Assembly (NCBI RefSeq): GCF_010500995.1
Contig: NZ_QVMK01000002.1
Span: forward strand, 67,429 to 131,428
DNA: 64,000 bases
DNA from: Bacteroides sp. 224
GTDB lineage: Bacteria > Bacteroidota > Bacteroidia > Bacteroidales > Bacteroidaceae
Direction of reading: 5' to 3'
The notes under the pieces are model-generated. The model saw nothing but the letters and a program-made list of their open reading frames with translations. It was not told the origin of the DNA and did not search any database. The first letter of the stretch is position 1, and every line of letters starts with the position of its first letter. Made by a program: the position numbers and the translations under genes. Below are positions 41,462-49,027 of this stretch, piece by piece.

Positions 41462-42454
41462 ATGTTTTACATGAACGAATTTAACATTTACAGTTACGAT
41501 AAATACATCGTGTCATTCTCAGGCGGGAAAGACAGTACCGCCTGTTTTCTTTACCTTCTTGACCAAGGTATCCCCAAAGACCGCATAGAACTGTGGCATC
41601 AGGACATCGATGGAAGAGAAAGTGTTTTCTTTGACTGGGAAGTTACACCTGATTATTGTAGAAAGTTTGCGGAAGCGTTTGGGGTGCAAATTTACTTTCA
41701 ATGGAAAGAGGGTGGCTTTAAAAGAGAAATGCTAAGAGAAAATTCCCTAACTGCCCCAATATGTTTTGAGCTTCCAGACAATACAATTCAGAAAGTTGGC
41801 GGCACAAGAGGAAATCCAAGCACCCGGTTAAAATTCCCACAATCCTCTCCGGATTTAAAGGTAAGGTGGTGCAGTGCTTATTTGAAAATTGATGTCTGCT
41901 CTTCCGCTATAAGAAATCAGGAACGATTTAATAATATACGGACACTGGTGTTGTCTGGAGAAAGAGGCGAAGAATCTCCACAAAGAGCCAAATACAACAT
42001 TTTAGAACCTGATCGATCCGATCTTAGAAATAGCAAGACCAGGCCGCGATATGTGGATAGACACCGACCAATTCGTGACTGGAAGGAAGAACAAGTTTGG
42101 GAAATCATCGAAAGATACCGAGTGAGAGCTCATCCATGCTATTATATGGGTTGGGGAAGGTGTAGTTGCAAGTTCTGTATTTTCGGCAACAAAAATCAAT
42201 TTGCCAGTGCTGCATTTATTAGTCCTGAACTTACAGAAGAAATCATAGAGTTCGAAAAGGTGTTTGGATGTACAATGAAACGCACAACCGATCTTCGAAC
42301 ATTAATTGATTCTGGCACACCATACCAACACATCACGCAACAACTTAAAGAATTATCCGCAAGCTACGATTACAACCTTCCAGTTATTCTTCCTGATGGT
42401 GAAGAATGGATATTGCCATCAGGTGCTTATGGGGAAATGTGTGGGCCATCTTAA
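41462..42454 (+). CDS. PAPS reductase-family PP-loop ATP pyrophosphatase-like protein
   Basis: The 330-residue protein has the PP-loop S20-G-G-K-D-S25, a LWHQDIDGRES strand and a VRWCSAYLKIDV segment with the family's Cys. A second conserved part, RPIRDWKEEQVWEIIERY, and a CSCKFCIFGN cluster follow. This family includes PAPS reductases and DndC. DndC uses the PP-loop in DNA phosphorothioation, but no dndB, D or E genes are near. The phage may use it for base or sulfur modification; the substrate cannot be told from sequence. ATG 41462 and 41471 are both possible starts. Confidence 0.85.
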   Translation: MFYMNEFNIYSYDKYIVSFSGGKDSTACFLYLLDQGIPKDRIELWHQDIDGRESVFFDWEVTPDYCRKFAEAFGVQIYFQWKEGGFKREMLRENSLTAPICFELPDNTIQKVGGTRGNPSTRLKFPQSSPDLKVRWCSAYLKIDVCSSAIRNQERFNNIRTLVLSGERGEESPQRAKYNILEPDRSDLRNSKTRPRYVDRHRPIRDWKEEQVWEIIERYRVRAHPCYYMGWGRCSCKFCIFGNKNQFASAAFISPELTEEIIEFEKVFGCTMKRTTDLRTLIDSGTPYQHITQQLKELSASYDYNLPVILPDGEEWILPSGAYGEMCGPS

Positions 42455-42474
42455 TAAACAAATAAATTAAAAAT

Positions 42475-42957
42475 ATGAAAAAGAAAATAATAATTGTACT
42501 TATAAATGTAAATGCAGTAGGCTCTTGTGGAGAAAGCGCAAGAAAAGTTTGTGAAAGAATTGAAGGCGAGTTGATTGACGATTTCGACAACCATGCCGAA
42601 CTGTCCAGCTTGTCTTTCCATGAAGACGATGTTGACTCAATAGCAAATTTTCCAGAGTATATGATTTACTCTTTAACTGATTTTATGGATGAATTCAATA
42701 ATGAAGAAATCAATGAATCTAACTGGTTTATAACTTGGGTTTACACTTATGATCAGATTGAGAAAGATGAAACCAACTCACAAATTATGGAGTTGGCTTC
42801 AGAGTTAGCGGAAAAAGAACTGGTTGACAAATACCACATACTTCCTGAAGATATGTGTGATGGTGAAAACTACAAAGAAGAATTTCAAGATGAGTTTAAT
42901 TCACTGTATGACAAACATCACAGCCAATTATCTCAGCTTGCAAAATTTGAATATTAA
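42475..42957 (+). CDS. Unrecognised acidic protein (160 aa)
   Basis: Begins with a hydrophobic strand (KKKIIIVLINVNAVGSCGESA) and continues very acidic. No family recognised. The gene lies between the PP-loop protein and the Tad2-like gene. Confidence 0.5.
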   Translation: MKKKIIIVLINVNAVGSCGESARKVCERIEGELIDDFDNHAELSSLSFHEDDVDSIANFPEYMIYSLTDFMDEFNNEEINESNWFITWVYTYDQIEKDETNSQIMELASELAEKELVDKYHILPEDMCDGENYKEEFQDEFNSLYDKHHSQLSQLAKFEY

Positions 42958-43003
42958 TAAATAACAATGCCTTGGGAGGGCTTTATAAAACCTATTATAA
43001 ATT

Positions 43004-43345
43004 ATGAGTGAAGTTACGACATTGAATTTTGGACAAGCAATCGAAGCGATGAAACAAGGAAAAGCTGTCGCTCGTTCTGGCTGGAATGGAAAAGGAATGC
43101 ACATTTCTTTAAACGTAGGCAATATTGACCCAGAGATATATGGGTTTGTTGGCATGGATCACCCCAAATACCCACATGGCTCCAGCATTGATGGGGTAGA
43201 TATGGGTCTGTTTAATTTAGGTGATGCAGGAACGACTACGAGATTGCCAAACATTGATATGGTAACAGCTTCCGGCTCTATTGTTCGTGGCTGGCTTGCT
43301 TCTCAAACCGATATTCTGGCCGAAGACTGGTTGATTATTGAATGA
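43004..43345 (+). CDS. Tad2-like anti-Thoeris protein (DUF2829)
   Basis: The 113-residue protein matches the DUF2829 / Thoeris anti-defense 2 pattern closely: LNFGQAIEAMKQGKAVARSGWNGKGM at the N-terminus and RLPNIDMVTASGSIVRGWLASQTDILAEDW at the C-terminus. Tad2 forms tetramers that sequester the cyclic ADP-ribose-type signal made by Thoeris ThsB, thereby blocking ThsA. The middle insert (about residues 36-75, with MDHPKYPHGSSIDGVDMGLFN) is longer than in the shortest family members. The gene sits among small accessory genes, the usual place of anti-defence genes. Confidence 0.88.
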   Translation: MSEVTTLNFGQAIEAMKQGKAVARSGWNGKGMHISLNVGNIDPEIYGFVGMDHPKYPHGSSIDGVDMGLFNLGDAGTTTRLPNIDMVTASGSIVRGWLASQTDILAEDWLIIE

Positions 43346-43354
43346 TTAAAAATT

Positions 43355-43383
43355 GCCATACGGTAGAAAGTCTATCGTATGGC
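43355..43383 (+). terminator. Hairpin after the Tad2-like gene
   Basis: GCCATACG (43355-43362) and CGTATGGC (43376-43383) form a perfect stem with a 13-base loop, nine bases after the Tad2-like stop. No clear T run; may be a terminator or a processing site. Confidence 0.5.
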
Positions 43384-43400
43384 TTAAATACAATACAATT

Positions 43401-43832
43401 ATGTACATACCTAAAAGCGTAAACGACCTGATTGAGAATTATTTTCCCAATTATTGCAACAGTAAAGAAATACATCGACTGGATGTTTTAACGAGATATT
43501 TGGATGGAGAATTGTCTGAAGGCGACTGTGTTGAGTATTTGATATCTGATGAAGAAAATTATGAAAAAGAATTCAATGAGCTGTCAGAAAAGATTTTTTC
43601 TGAATCTTTAAAAGCTTTTGTGGCAAAATCCAAAGAGACAGATGAAGTGCAATATACACTTGGAGAAGCTGTCTTGTGGCTTATAGAGAATGGCTTTGAA
43701 ATTTCTTCTGGAAATACCGGGCGAATTATCCGTTCTGGAATAGATTCCGATTTTGAAGTTGCTGAATACAATGAGTTGTCTGGAAAGCCATTCAACGATA
43801 TTGAAAATGCTATGGAGTATGCAAATGAATGA
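43401..43832 (+). CDS. Unrecognised acidic protein (143 aa)
   Basis: I chose ATG 43401 (MYIPKSVNDLIENYF), giving a plausible helix-rich start; the longer open frame runs through the hairpin. Acidic, with LGEAVLWLIENGFEIS. No family recognised. It overlaps the next start by eight bases. Confidence 0.55.
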   Translation: MYIPKSVNDLIENYFPNYCNSKEIHRLDVLTRYLDGELSEGDCVEYLISDEENYEKEFNELSEKIFSESLKAFVAKSKETDEVQYTLGEAVLWLIENGFEISSGNTGRIIRSGIDSDFEVAEYNELSGKPFNDIENAMEYANE

Positions 43833-44082
43833 GAACAAAGAAATGTCTTGGAGTGATGTTGAAATACGGATAGGAGGAAGGAAAATATATGGTATCACAA
43901 ATTCGTCGATTAATATTGCTGGGCGTGGGAAAAGTGGTATTTTGATTGATAATATAGCCCATTCATTTACTGGCACTGTTACACTATCAAAGAAAAACTT
44001 GCGCCGTCTTCGAAAAATTTGCATGGCAAAGAAAATGCGTTTGCCAAGAAAACTTAAAAAGAAACTCAAAAAAACAATATGA
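43825..44082 (+). CDS. Small basic protein (85 aa)
   Basis: I chose ATG 43825 (MNENKEMSWSDVEIRIGG). The C-terminus is strongly basic (RRLRKICMAKKMRLPRKLKKKLKK). Phage proteins with a VEIRIGGRKI start of this type occur near tail or regulatory genes, but function is unknown. Confidence 0.5.
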   Translation: MNENKEMSWSDVEIRIGGRKIYGITNSSINIAGRGKSGILIDNIAHSFTGTVTLSKKNLRRLRKICMAKKMRLPRKLKKKLKKTI

Positions 44083-44267
44083 TAGCAAGAATTAGAGAAG
44101 CGCATGACTTAGCTTTTAAGTTAGCCGCTATTTTGGAAGAAATTAAAGAATATAGTGTAGATTGCGATGACGAAGAATTCTTTGAAGATGCTTATACTGA
44201 TGCAGATTCCTTGCAATCAGACCTTTATGATAAATTACAGGAATTAGAAAATGACGAAGAAAAATAG
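44079..44267 (+). CDS. Small acidic helical protein (62 aa)
   Basis: Starts in the previous stop (ATGA) and overlaps the next gene by 17 bases. A single-helix-bundle acidic protein (AHDLAFKLAAILEEIKEY). No family recognised. Confidence 0.5.
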   Translation: MIARIREAHDLAFKLAAILEEIKEYSVDCDDEEFFEDAYTDADSLQSDLYDKLQELENDEEK

Positions 44268-44586
44268 TATCACAGCGGAAGGCTCCACCCCAGCCAATAA
44301 AGAGCTGTTCTTGAAAACCTATCTGAACTACGTTGGTTTAAGCTCCTATCTGTTTGGAAAAGGAGATAAAGGAATCTATAATATAAATGAGATGCCTCCA
44401 GATAATGAATTTTATCTACCGGCAAAAGAAATCGCTGAATCTCTTGAAATAGACTGGGAGAAAATGTCACATGGGGAAAGTAATCGGATTATGCTTGCCC
44501 TTCTGGAAGACACGTATGTTGCAATGTCTCAGGTGGAAAACAATAAAAAAATAATAGTTGAAGTAAAATTAAAAATAACAAAATAA
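44251..44586 (+). CDS. Unrecognised small protein (111 aa)
   Basis: Mixed helix-strand, with LPAKEIAESLEIDWEKMSHGESNRIMLALL. No family recognised. Confidence 0.5.
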   Translation: MTKKNSITAEGSTPANKELFLKTYLNYVGLSSYLFGKGDKGIYNINEMPPDNEFYLPAKEIAESLEIDWEKMSHGESNRIMLALLEDTYVAMSQVENNKKIIVEVKLKITK

Positions 44587-44588
44587 TT

Positions 44589-44825
44589 ATGAATAAAGCG
44601 AGGAGGCAAGAACTTGTTGATGTTATTTCTCACCTGGACGAAGCAATTGACCGGGTGGAAGAAATAAAAAGTGACGAGCAGGACGCTTTTGATGCGCTGC
44701 CAGAAAGTTTTCAAAACTCCGCTCGTGGAGATTCAATGCTGGAGGCTATGGATCAGTTGGATGGACTTATTAGTGACATTGAAACACTAAAAACTAAAAT
44801 TGATGCAGTTATAAATGGAAAATAA
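44589..44825 (+). CDS. Small helical protein (78 aa)
   Basis: The pattern LDEAIDRVEEIKSDEQDAFDALPESFQNSARGD followed by a Leu/Ile coiled-coil helix is a short, widespread phage and mobile-element protein of unknown role; it probably forms a helical dimer. Confidence 0.65.
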   Translation: MNKARRQELVDVISHLDEAIDRVEEIKSDEQDAFDALPESFQNSARGDSMLEAMDQLDGLISDIETLKTKIDAVINGK

Positions 44826-44837
44826 TTTATTAAAGCA

Positions 44838-44868
44838 TTTGAACAGTGCAGATAATTATATATTTTTG
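44838..44868 (+). promoter_or_regulatory. Consensus promoter for the first HTH gene
   Basis: TTTG at 44838-44841, a 19-base spacer and TATTTTTG at 44861-44868. The HTH gene starts 21 bases downstream. Confidence 0.75.
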
Positions 44869-44889
44869 TCTTTAAATAATTAAAAAGAT

Positions 44890-45315
44890 ATGTTAAGACA
44901 AGAATTTTGTGATAAATGCAAGCAGCTACGAGAAGAGGTAACGAAGGTTTCTTTGAATGAAGTATGGAGACGGTCTGGTTTTCAGCCAATGCAGACAAAG
45001 CGTTTAGAGCGAGGTGTGAACAACTTCAACATGAATAATGCGATTTCGTATTTGTCAGCTATAGAAGTTCAAATGAAATTAAAGGATTCTAAAAAAAATA
45101 CTGTAGTATTGATAAAAGAATACAAAAGTATTGTGAATTGGTTGGTAAAATACCGCAAATTAGAATTTACTCAACGTTCGTTAGCCGAGAATATAGAATG
45201 CTCCCATATAACAATAGCAAATATTGAGTCGGAGAAAAGTATTGTAAGCATAGATATTTTTCTACGTTTGGTATATGCACTTAGGTTTGAAGTGGAGCTA
45301 TCACCAAACATTTGA
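44890..45315 (+). CDS. Double-HTH regulator (141 aa), copy 1
   Basis: Two XRE-like helix-turn-helix halves in tandem: residues about 20-50 (SLNEVWRRSGFQPMQTKRLERG) and about 95-125 (TQRSLAENIECSHITIANIESE). The pattern of an HTH followed by an ExG/ES-like wing is repeated. A paralogue follows at 45400 with the same layout. Each gene has its own promoter, so a regulator pair is likely. Confidence 0.7.
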   Translation: MLRQEFCDKCKQLREEVTKVSLNEVWRRSGFQPMQTKRLERGVNNFNMNNAISYLSAIEVQMKLKDSKKNTVVLIKEYKSIVNWLVKYRKLEFTQRSLAENIECSHITIANIESEKSIVSIDIFLRLVYALRFEVELSPNI

Positions 45316-45344
45316 TAAACAATAACAAAAGGAAACTGCTCTTA

Positions 45345-45376
45345 TTTGTGTATATCAAATAATGATATTATTTTTG
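45345..45376 (+). promoter_or_regulatory. Consensus promoter for the second HTH gene
   Basis: TTTG at 45345-45348, a 20-base spacer and TATTTTTG at 45369-45376. The HTH gene starts 23 bases downstream. Confidence 0.75.
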
Positions 45377-45399
45377 GCGTTTAATTAATAAAAATAAAA

Positions 45400-45825
45400 A
45401 TGACAAGAAAGGTATTTTGTGAAAAATTAGCAGAAAGTAGAAAGTCTTCTGGAGTAAAAATGAAAGATATTTGTTTCGCTATGAATGTTATGCCAACTGT
45501 AATATATAGATTAGAAGCTGGGGAAAATAATTTTTCTATAGACAATGCACTTTTATATCTAAAAGCTATTGGGTATGGCCTATATCTAAAAGAAGATAAC
45601 ACAAATTTGTTTTTTTTCGATTGCCGCGAAAATTTTTCCGAATACTTTAAAAAGTTAAGAGGAACAGCAAAACTATCTCAGCGAGATTTCGCTTCAGTTG
45701 CTGGAGTCTCTTATGCTGTAATCACAGGAATTGAAAGCGGTAAAAAAAACACCGCAATAGACAGTTTGCTTTTATGCTTACAGCAACTTAACTGTCAAAT
45801 AATTATAAAAAAAAGAAATGAATAA
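45400..45825 (+). CDS. Double-HTH regulator (141 aa), copy 2
   Basis: Same length and architecture as the preceding gene, with two HTH halves: VKMKDICFAMNVMPTVIYRLEAGENNF and LSQRDFASVAGVSYAVITGIESGKKN. Overlaps the membrane gene downstream by eight bases. The pair probably arose by tandem duplication and then diverged strongly. Confidence 0.75.
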   Translation: MTRKVFCEKLAESRKSSGVKMKDICFAMNVMPTVIYRLEAGENNFSIDNALLYLKAIGYGLYLKEDNTNLFFFDCRENFSEYFKKLRGTAKLSQRDFASVAGVSYAVITGIESGKKNTAIDSLLLCLQQLNCQIIIKKRNE

Positions 45826-46681
45826 TAGTTTTTTTATTCGAGCCACAATGACATGCGTCCCTTTAAAAGCAGACAATGGTTCTTTTGAAATAAAATCAGA
45901 TGATGAAATTTTGTTGTCGGTTAGCCCATCTATTGAAAGACTGTTTCTGTTTTGGATATATGCAGAATCCGCTGAGAATAAAGTTGCAGAATGGTTACGC
46001 AATTGTTGGGATAAAAACATTACGCCAATGAAGATCGACCAGATCATCAATTTATTCAAAAGCTCCCATCCGGTTCAAAAGCTATCTTCTTTCCCATTAA
46101 AAGACACACCTCTTTATGCAACCGAGGAAAATGGTATTCAATTACCACTTCCTTACGAGTGTTGTTTTATTTCTCAGAAGGACGAAAAAGAGCTGATGGA
46201 TTTAATAGTAACTCATAAAAATGAAGCTCTTGAACATATTATATTATGGTTTGTTGATTTTAGAAAAAAATATAATTTGAACTATCCAAAGATGGTTGGG
46301 TTGAATATAGATTATGAATTAGCAATCTCTTTTATAAACCAACATGGATTTTCTATTGAGATACTAAATCAGGAAGAAATAACGCAAGAACAAAAGAAAT
46401 ACAAGTTAGACACAACTGTTGCTACCCTGTTGATGCTATTGCCAATGTTTTTACTTTTCCGCTGGGCATGGATAAATGATTTTCTTTTATTTAAAAAATC
46501 TATCCCATTGGCTATCATTTGTGGTATGTTTGTTGGAGGGATTGTTATATTATCGTTTAACAATATGTTTTTGAGAACAAAAAGAATAAATATTTTCAGT
46601 GTTTTTAGAAGTCTTTTTGTTGGAACTGTGGTTTTTATATTTGTATTTTTGCTGTATCTTATAATACAGTTTTTTATATAA
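45818..46681 (+). CDS. Membrane protein with soluble N-terminal domain (287 aa)
   Basis: Residues 1-190 are a soluble domain with no recognised motif. Three transmembrane segments lie at about 197-217 (VATLLMLLPMFLLFRWAW), 230-250 (PLAIICGMFVGGIVILSF) and 266-287 (FVGTVVFIFVFLLYLIIQFF). It overlaps the second HTH gene, so it is coexpressed with it. A superinfection-exclusion, toxin-like or envelope role is possible; nothing more can be said from sequence. Confidence 0.6.
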   Translation: MNNSFFIRATMTCVPLKADNGSFEIKSDDEILLSVSPSIERLFLFWIYAESAENKVAEWLRNCWDKNITPMKIDQIINLFKSSHPVQKLSSFPLKDTPLYATEENGIQLPLPYECCFISQKDEKELMDLIVTHKNEALEHIILWFVDFRKKYNLNYPKMVGLNIDYELAISFINQHGFSIEILNQEEITQEQKKYKLDTTVATLLMLLPMFLLFRWAWINDFLLFKKSIPLAIICGMFVGGIVILSFNNMFLRTKRINIFSVFRSLFVGTVVFIFVFLLYLIIQFFI

Positions 46682-46700
46682 CGCATTAATTCTTCCAAAA

Positions 46701-47273
46701 ATGAGACACCTGATATTTAAAGTTATCCACATCACTTTCTTTACGTTAGTTCTTTTTGCTTGTAATACAGAAAACAAAAAGGAAAATCATTTAACTTATT
46801 TGAAATTGAATGGGACTGTTAGGTCGGTTTCATTAAGGCTGTATGAAGGAGAAGAAGGCGTTGCCGGAAAATTAAAAAAAAAGAAAAGTCAAAACGCAAG
46901 CTCAATGTGGTATTTTAACGAGAATGGATTTGCAGAGAAACAGATTAGTTATTGGGGAAATCAATCAGTCTTGCAATTTGACCCTTCATGGATTAGACAA
47001 TTCACTTACAATGAAAAAGATTCTTTAATTGAAATAAATGATTTTAACCCACGAAAAAATCAGACTACAAAAATATCACATATCAGTTGCTCTGAATATT
47101 TAGAAAAATATTTTGTAGAAGATTTTAACGTTCCGGCAGAAGCTTATAAATGGAGCTTTGAAGGGAATATTGTTGTGAGTAACGACGATCATTGCAAAAA
47201 TTGGACATATAGAGTGATCAAAAACTATATTGGCTACACAATCATAGAAAGAGATATCATGTATTATAATTAA
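46701..47273 (+). CDS. Lipoprotein (190 aa)
   Basis: A signal peptide ends in a lipobox (LFAC at residues about 17-20), so the mature protein would be lipidated and face the periplasm or cell surface. The mature part is strand-rich with SMWYFNENGFAEKQISYWG and SIRQFTYNEKDSLIE-like text, a pattern of repeated short strands seen in Bacteroidota lipoproteins. Together with the membrane protein it suggests an envelope-modifying moron. Confidence 0.65.
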   Translation: MRHLIFKVIHITFFTLVLFACNTENKKENHLTYLKLNGTVRSVSLRLYEGEEGVAGKLKKKKSQNASSMWYFNENGFAEKQISYWGNQSVLQFDPSWIRQFTYNEKDSLIEINDFNPRKNQTTKISHISCSEYLEKYFVEDFNVPAEAYKWSFEGNIVVSNDDHCKNWTYRVIKNYIGYTIIERDIMYYN

Positions 47274-47279
47274 ATTTTA

Positions 47280-47645
47280 ATGGCTCATAAAATAAGACTT
47301 CGAGAAAAGGATATAAATAAATTATCCAGCATTCTCAACTTTTCAACTGAAACACTTCAAGAACTGGAGGCTAAAAATTTACTTGACGACACCGAAGCTC
47401 GAAATTTACTGATCCTAAATGATTGGAGAGCACTAAAGAAAAACAAAAAATACACCACAACACAAATAGTTGAAGCTCTGGTTAATGAATATCAAGTATC
47501 CAAAACCAAAGTCGAAACTGTTATCTATGCTAAGAAAAAATCTCAATACTGGTGTAAAAAATGCCAGAAGCGAATACCTAAAAGTGAATACAACAAAAAT
47601 GATGGTGTTTGCAATAGGTGTGTTGCATTATCCATTAAATTATAA
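47280..47645 (+). CDS. HTH plus zinc-ribbon protein (121 aa)
   Basis: Helical N-terminal two-thirds (KLSSILNFSTETLQELEAK, an HTH-like YTTTQIVEALVNEYQVSKTKVETVI) and a C-terminal zinc ribbon (WCKKCQKRIPKSEYNKNDGVCNRC). Likely nucleic-acid binding; six bases after the lipoprotein gene. Confidence 0.65.
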   Translation: MAHKIRLREKDINKLSSILNFSTETLQELEAKNLLDDTEARNLLILNDWRALKKNKKYTTTQIVEALVNEYQVSKTKVETVIYAKKKSQYWCKKCQKRIPKSEYNKNDGVCNRCVALSIKL

Positions 47646-47683
47646 AGCGAATACCTAATCGTAACACAATAAAATTAACAATT

Positions 47684-48013
47684 ATGGGAAACAAGAACAT
47701 TCAGGCATATTGTTATTACAAAGAACAATATCCAAACACAGTAGTGCTTTTTCGAGTAGGAAATAACTATGAGGTTTACCAAGAAGATGCGGAATCAGTT
47801 GCCAAAATCATTGGATTAGATATTGAAAAAACAGAGGTGAGCAACAGTACTTTTTGCAAAATCACATTCCCTGTTGACAAAGGTCTTGATTTTGTATCCA
47901 CGCTTGCATCTCATAATGTTATAACAAAGATGGTAAGTCAACGGAATGAAAACGGCGAATTTGACATTCCAGATATTAATCAGCTGAAAACAGACAAAGA
48001 AAACGACTACTAA
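47684..48013 (+). CDS. Stand-alone MutS domain I-like protein (109 aa)
   Basis: It matches the N-terminal mismatch-recognition domain of MutS (YCYYKEQYPNTVVLFRVGNNYEVYQEDAESVAKIIGL; compare the family core of DxLLFRxGdFYExFxeDA). The MutS Phe-x-Glu mismatch wedge, usually FYE, is here NYE, so the Phe is replaced by Asn. No clamp or ATPase domain follows. Similar short proteins sit on other Bacteroides mobile elements. Mismatch binding is unlikely; a shape- or modification-recognition role is possible. Confidence 0.7.
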   Translation: MGNKNIQAYCYYKEQYPNTVVLFRVGNNYEVYQEDAESVAKIIGLDIEKTEVSNSTFCKITFPVDKGLDFVSTLASHNVITKMVSQRNENGEFDIPDINQLKTDKENDY

Positions 48014-48265
48014 ATTTAGAAAATTCAATATGTTAAAATATGTATCTTATCAGTTATGTAAATGACTGATAGATAGATCAAAATCATCTATAAAAAGAAA
48101 TTTAACATTAATCATAAACAGCTGCATATCAGCTATTTGATGATAAAATTTACCCCAAAAATCCTTTGGAGATTGTAAATAAGAATATATATTTGCGCCA
48201 CCAATCATTATAGAAATATGGTTGGTGGCTTTTATTTTGAACCAAATTAAAAATATAAATTAAAA
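48014..48265 (+). promoter_or_regulatory. Promoter overlapped by a terminator-like hairpin
   Basis: TTTG at 48165-48168, a 19-base spacer and TATATTTG at 48188-48195 form a perfect promoter for the 48266 gene. Directly downstream, GCCACCAATCAT and ATGGTTGGTGGC (48198-48233) form a stem followed by TTTTATTTT. The hairpin probably ends upstream transcription; because it begins at the start site it could also attenuate the new transcript. Elsewhere in this 250-base gap I see nothing. Confidence 0.6.
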
Positions 48266-48805
48266 ATGGAAACTAACGCAAGTGAGCAACCAAAGAAAAT
48301 TTTCACAAAGCTAAAATTCATCAAGTCAGAACAAACTGGTGCTTATATTAGTTTTGTATCGCAAAACCCTAAAACCGGGAGAATTGTAGGTGTGAGGCAA
48401 GATTCAGAATACCCCAAGAAAATCTGCATCATAGATCAGAAACTTTCAAACCTGATTGTGCCGAACATTTTGTATGACGTGACATTGATCCCGATGAAGG
48501 AGAAAAATGGCTACATAGCTATTGAAGCGACTCCTGTAGCTTTTAAGGCAACTATAGAAACATCTTATGTTCCGAAAGCTATTTATAAAGTCGAGGTAAA
48601 GTTTGGGAACAAAACGATACTGTTTGATCCTGTCGATGGTAAGAAAGATTCTGTAAGGACAATCGCCGGGGTTAGAGAAATCCTGGAGAAACGCATGGAT
48701 ATTGAAAATTTGCCAAGCGTTATCGACGACTTCTCAGAAGCGGCTGATCTATTAATAAGACACTACAACCATGACGGTGTTCAACTTAGGCACAGAAGGC
48801 ACTAA
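48266..48805 (+). CDS. Unrecognised protein (179 aa)
   Basis: Strand-rich N-terminus with KIFTKLKFIKSEQTGAYISF, a SH3/OB-like part and a helical end (IENLPSVIDDFSEAADLLIR). Transcribed from its own consensus promoter; overlaps the next gene. Could bind nucleic acid, given the following RNase H gene. Confidence 0.55.
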   Translation: METNASEQPKKIFTKLKFIKSEQTGAYISFVSQNPKTGRIVGVRQDSEYPKKICIIDQKLSNLIVPNILYDVTLIPMKEKNGYIAIEATPVAFKATIETSYVPKAIYKVEVKFGNKTILFDPVDGKKDSVRTIAGVREILEKRMDIENLPSVIDDFSEAADLLIRHYNHDGVQLRHRRH

Positions 48806-49025
48806 AAAGCCTAAGCTTCCCAGAAAACGCAAAAAAGTAGCAATTAAAGCTCAGGGGCGTAAATGGTATCACGACACAATTAAGCTACATAAGATTACTT
48901 GTAAAGGTGGTCGATTTTACGAACCGGTCTGTAAGTTCTGGGTGAATTCAGAGGTAAAAATGCAACCTCGAATATTGCATGATGATAAAATAAGGCTACT
49001 GCCAACGCCTACAAAATATTGGTAA
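48771..49025 (+). CDS. Small basic protein (84 aa)
   Basis: Strongly basic N-terminus (KKPKLPRKRKKVAIKAQGRK) followed by a Cys/His strand part (KITCKGGRFYEPVCKFWV). It overlaps the upstream gene by 35 bases and ends just before the RNase H gene. No family recognised. Confidence 0.5.
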   Translation: MTVFNLGTEGTKKPKLPRKRKKVAIKAQGRKWYHDTIKLHKITCKGGRFYEPVCKFWVNSEVKMQPRILHDDKIRLLPTPTKYW

Positions 49026-49027
49026 GC

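Noticed and set aside
41462..42454. Complete Dnd phosphorothioation or phage sulfur system
   Set aside because: Only the PP-loop protein is present; dndA, B, D and E are missing.
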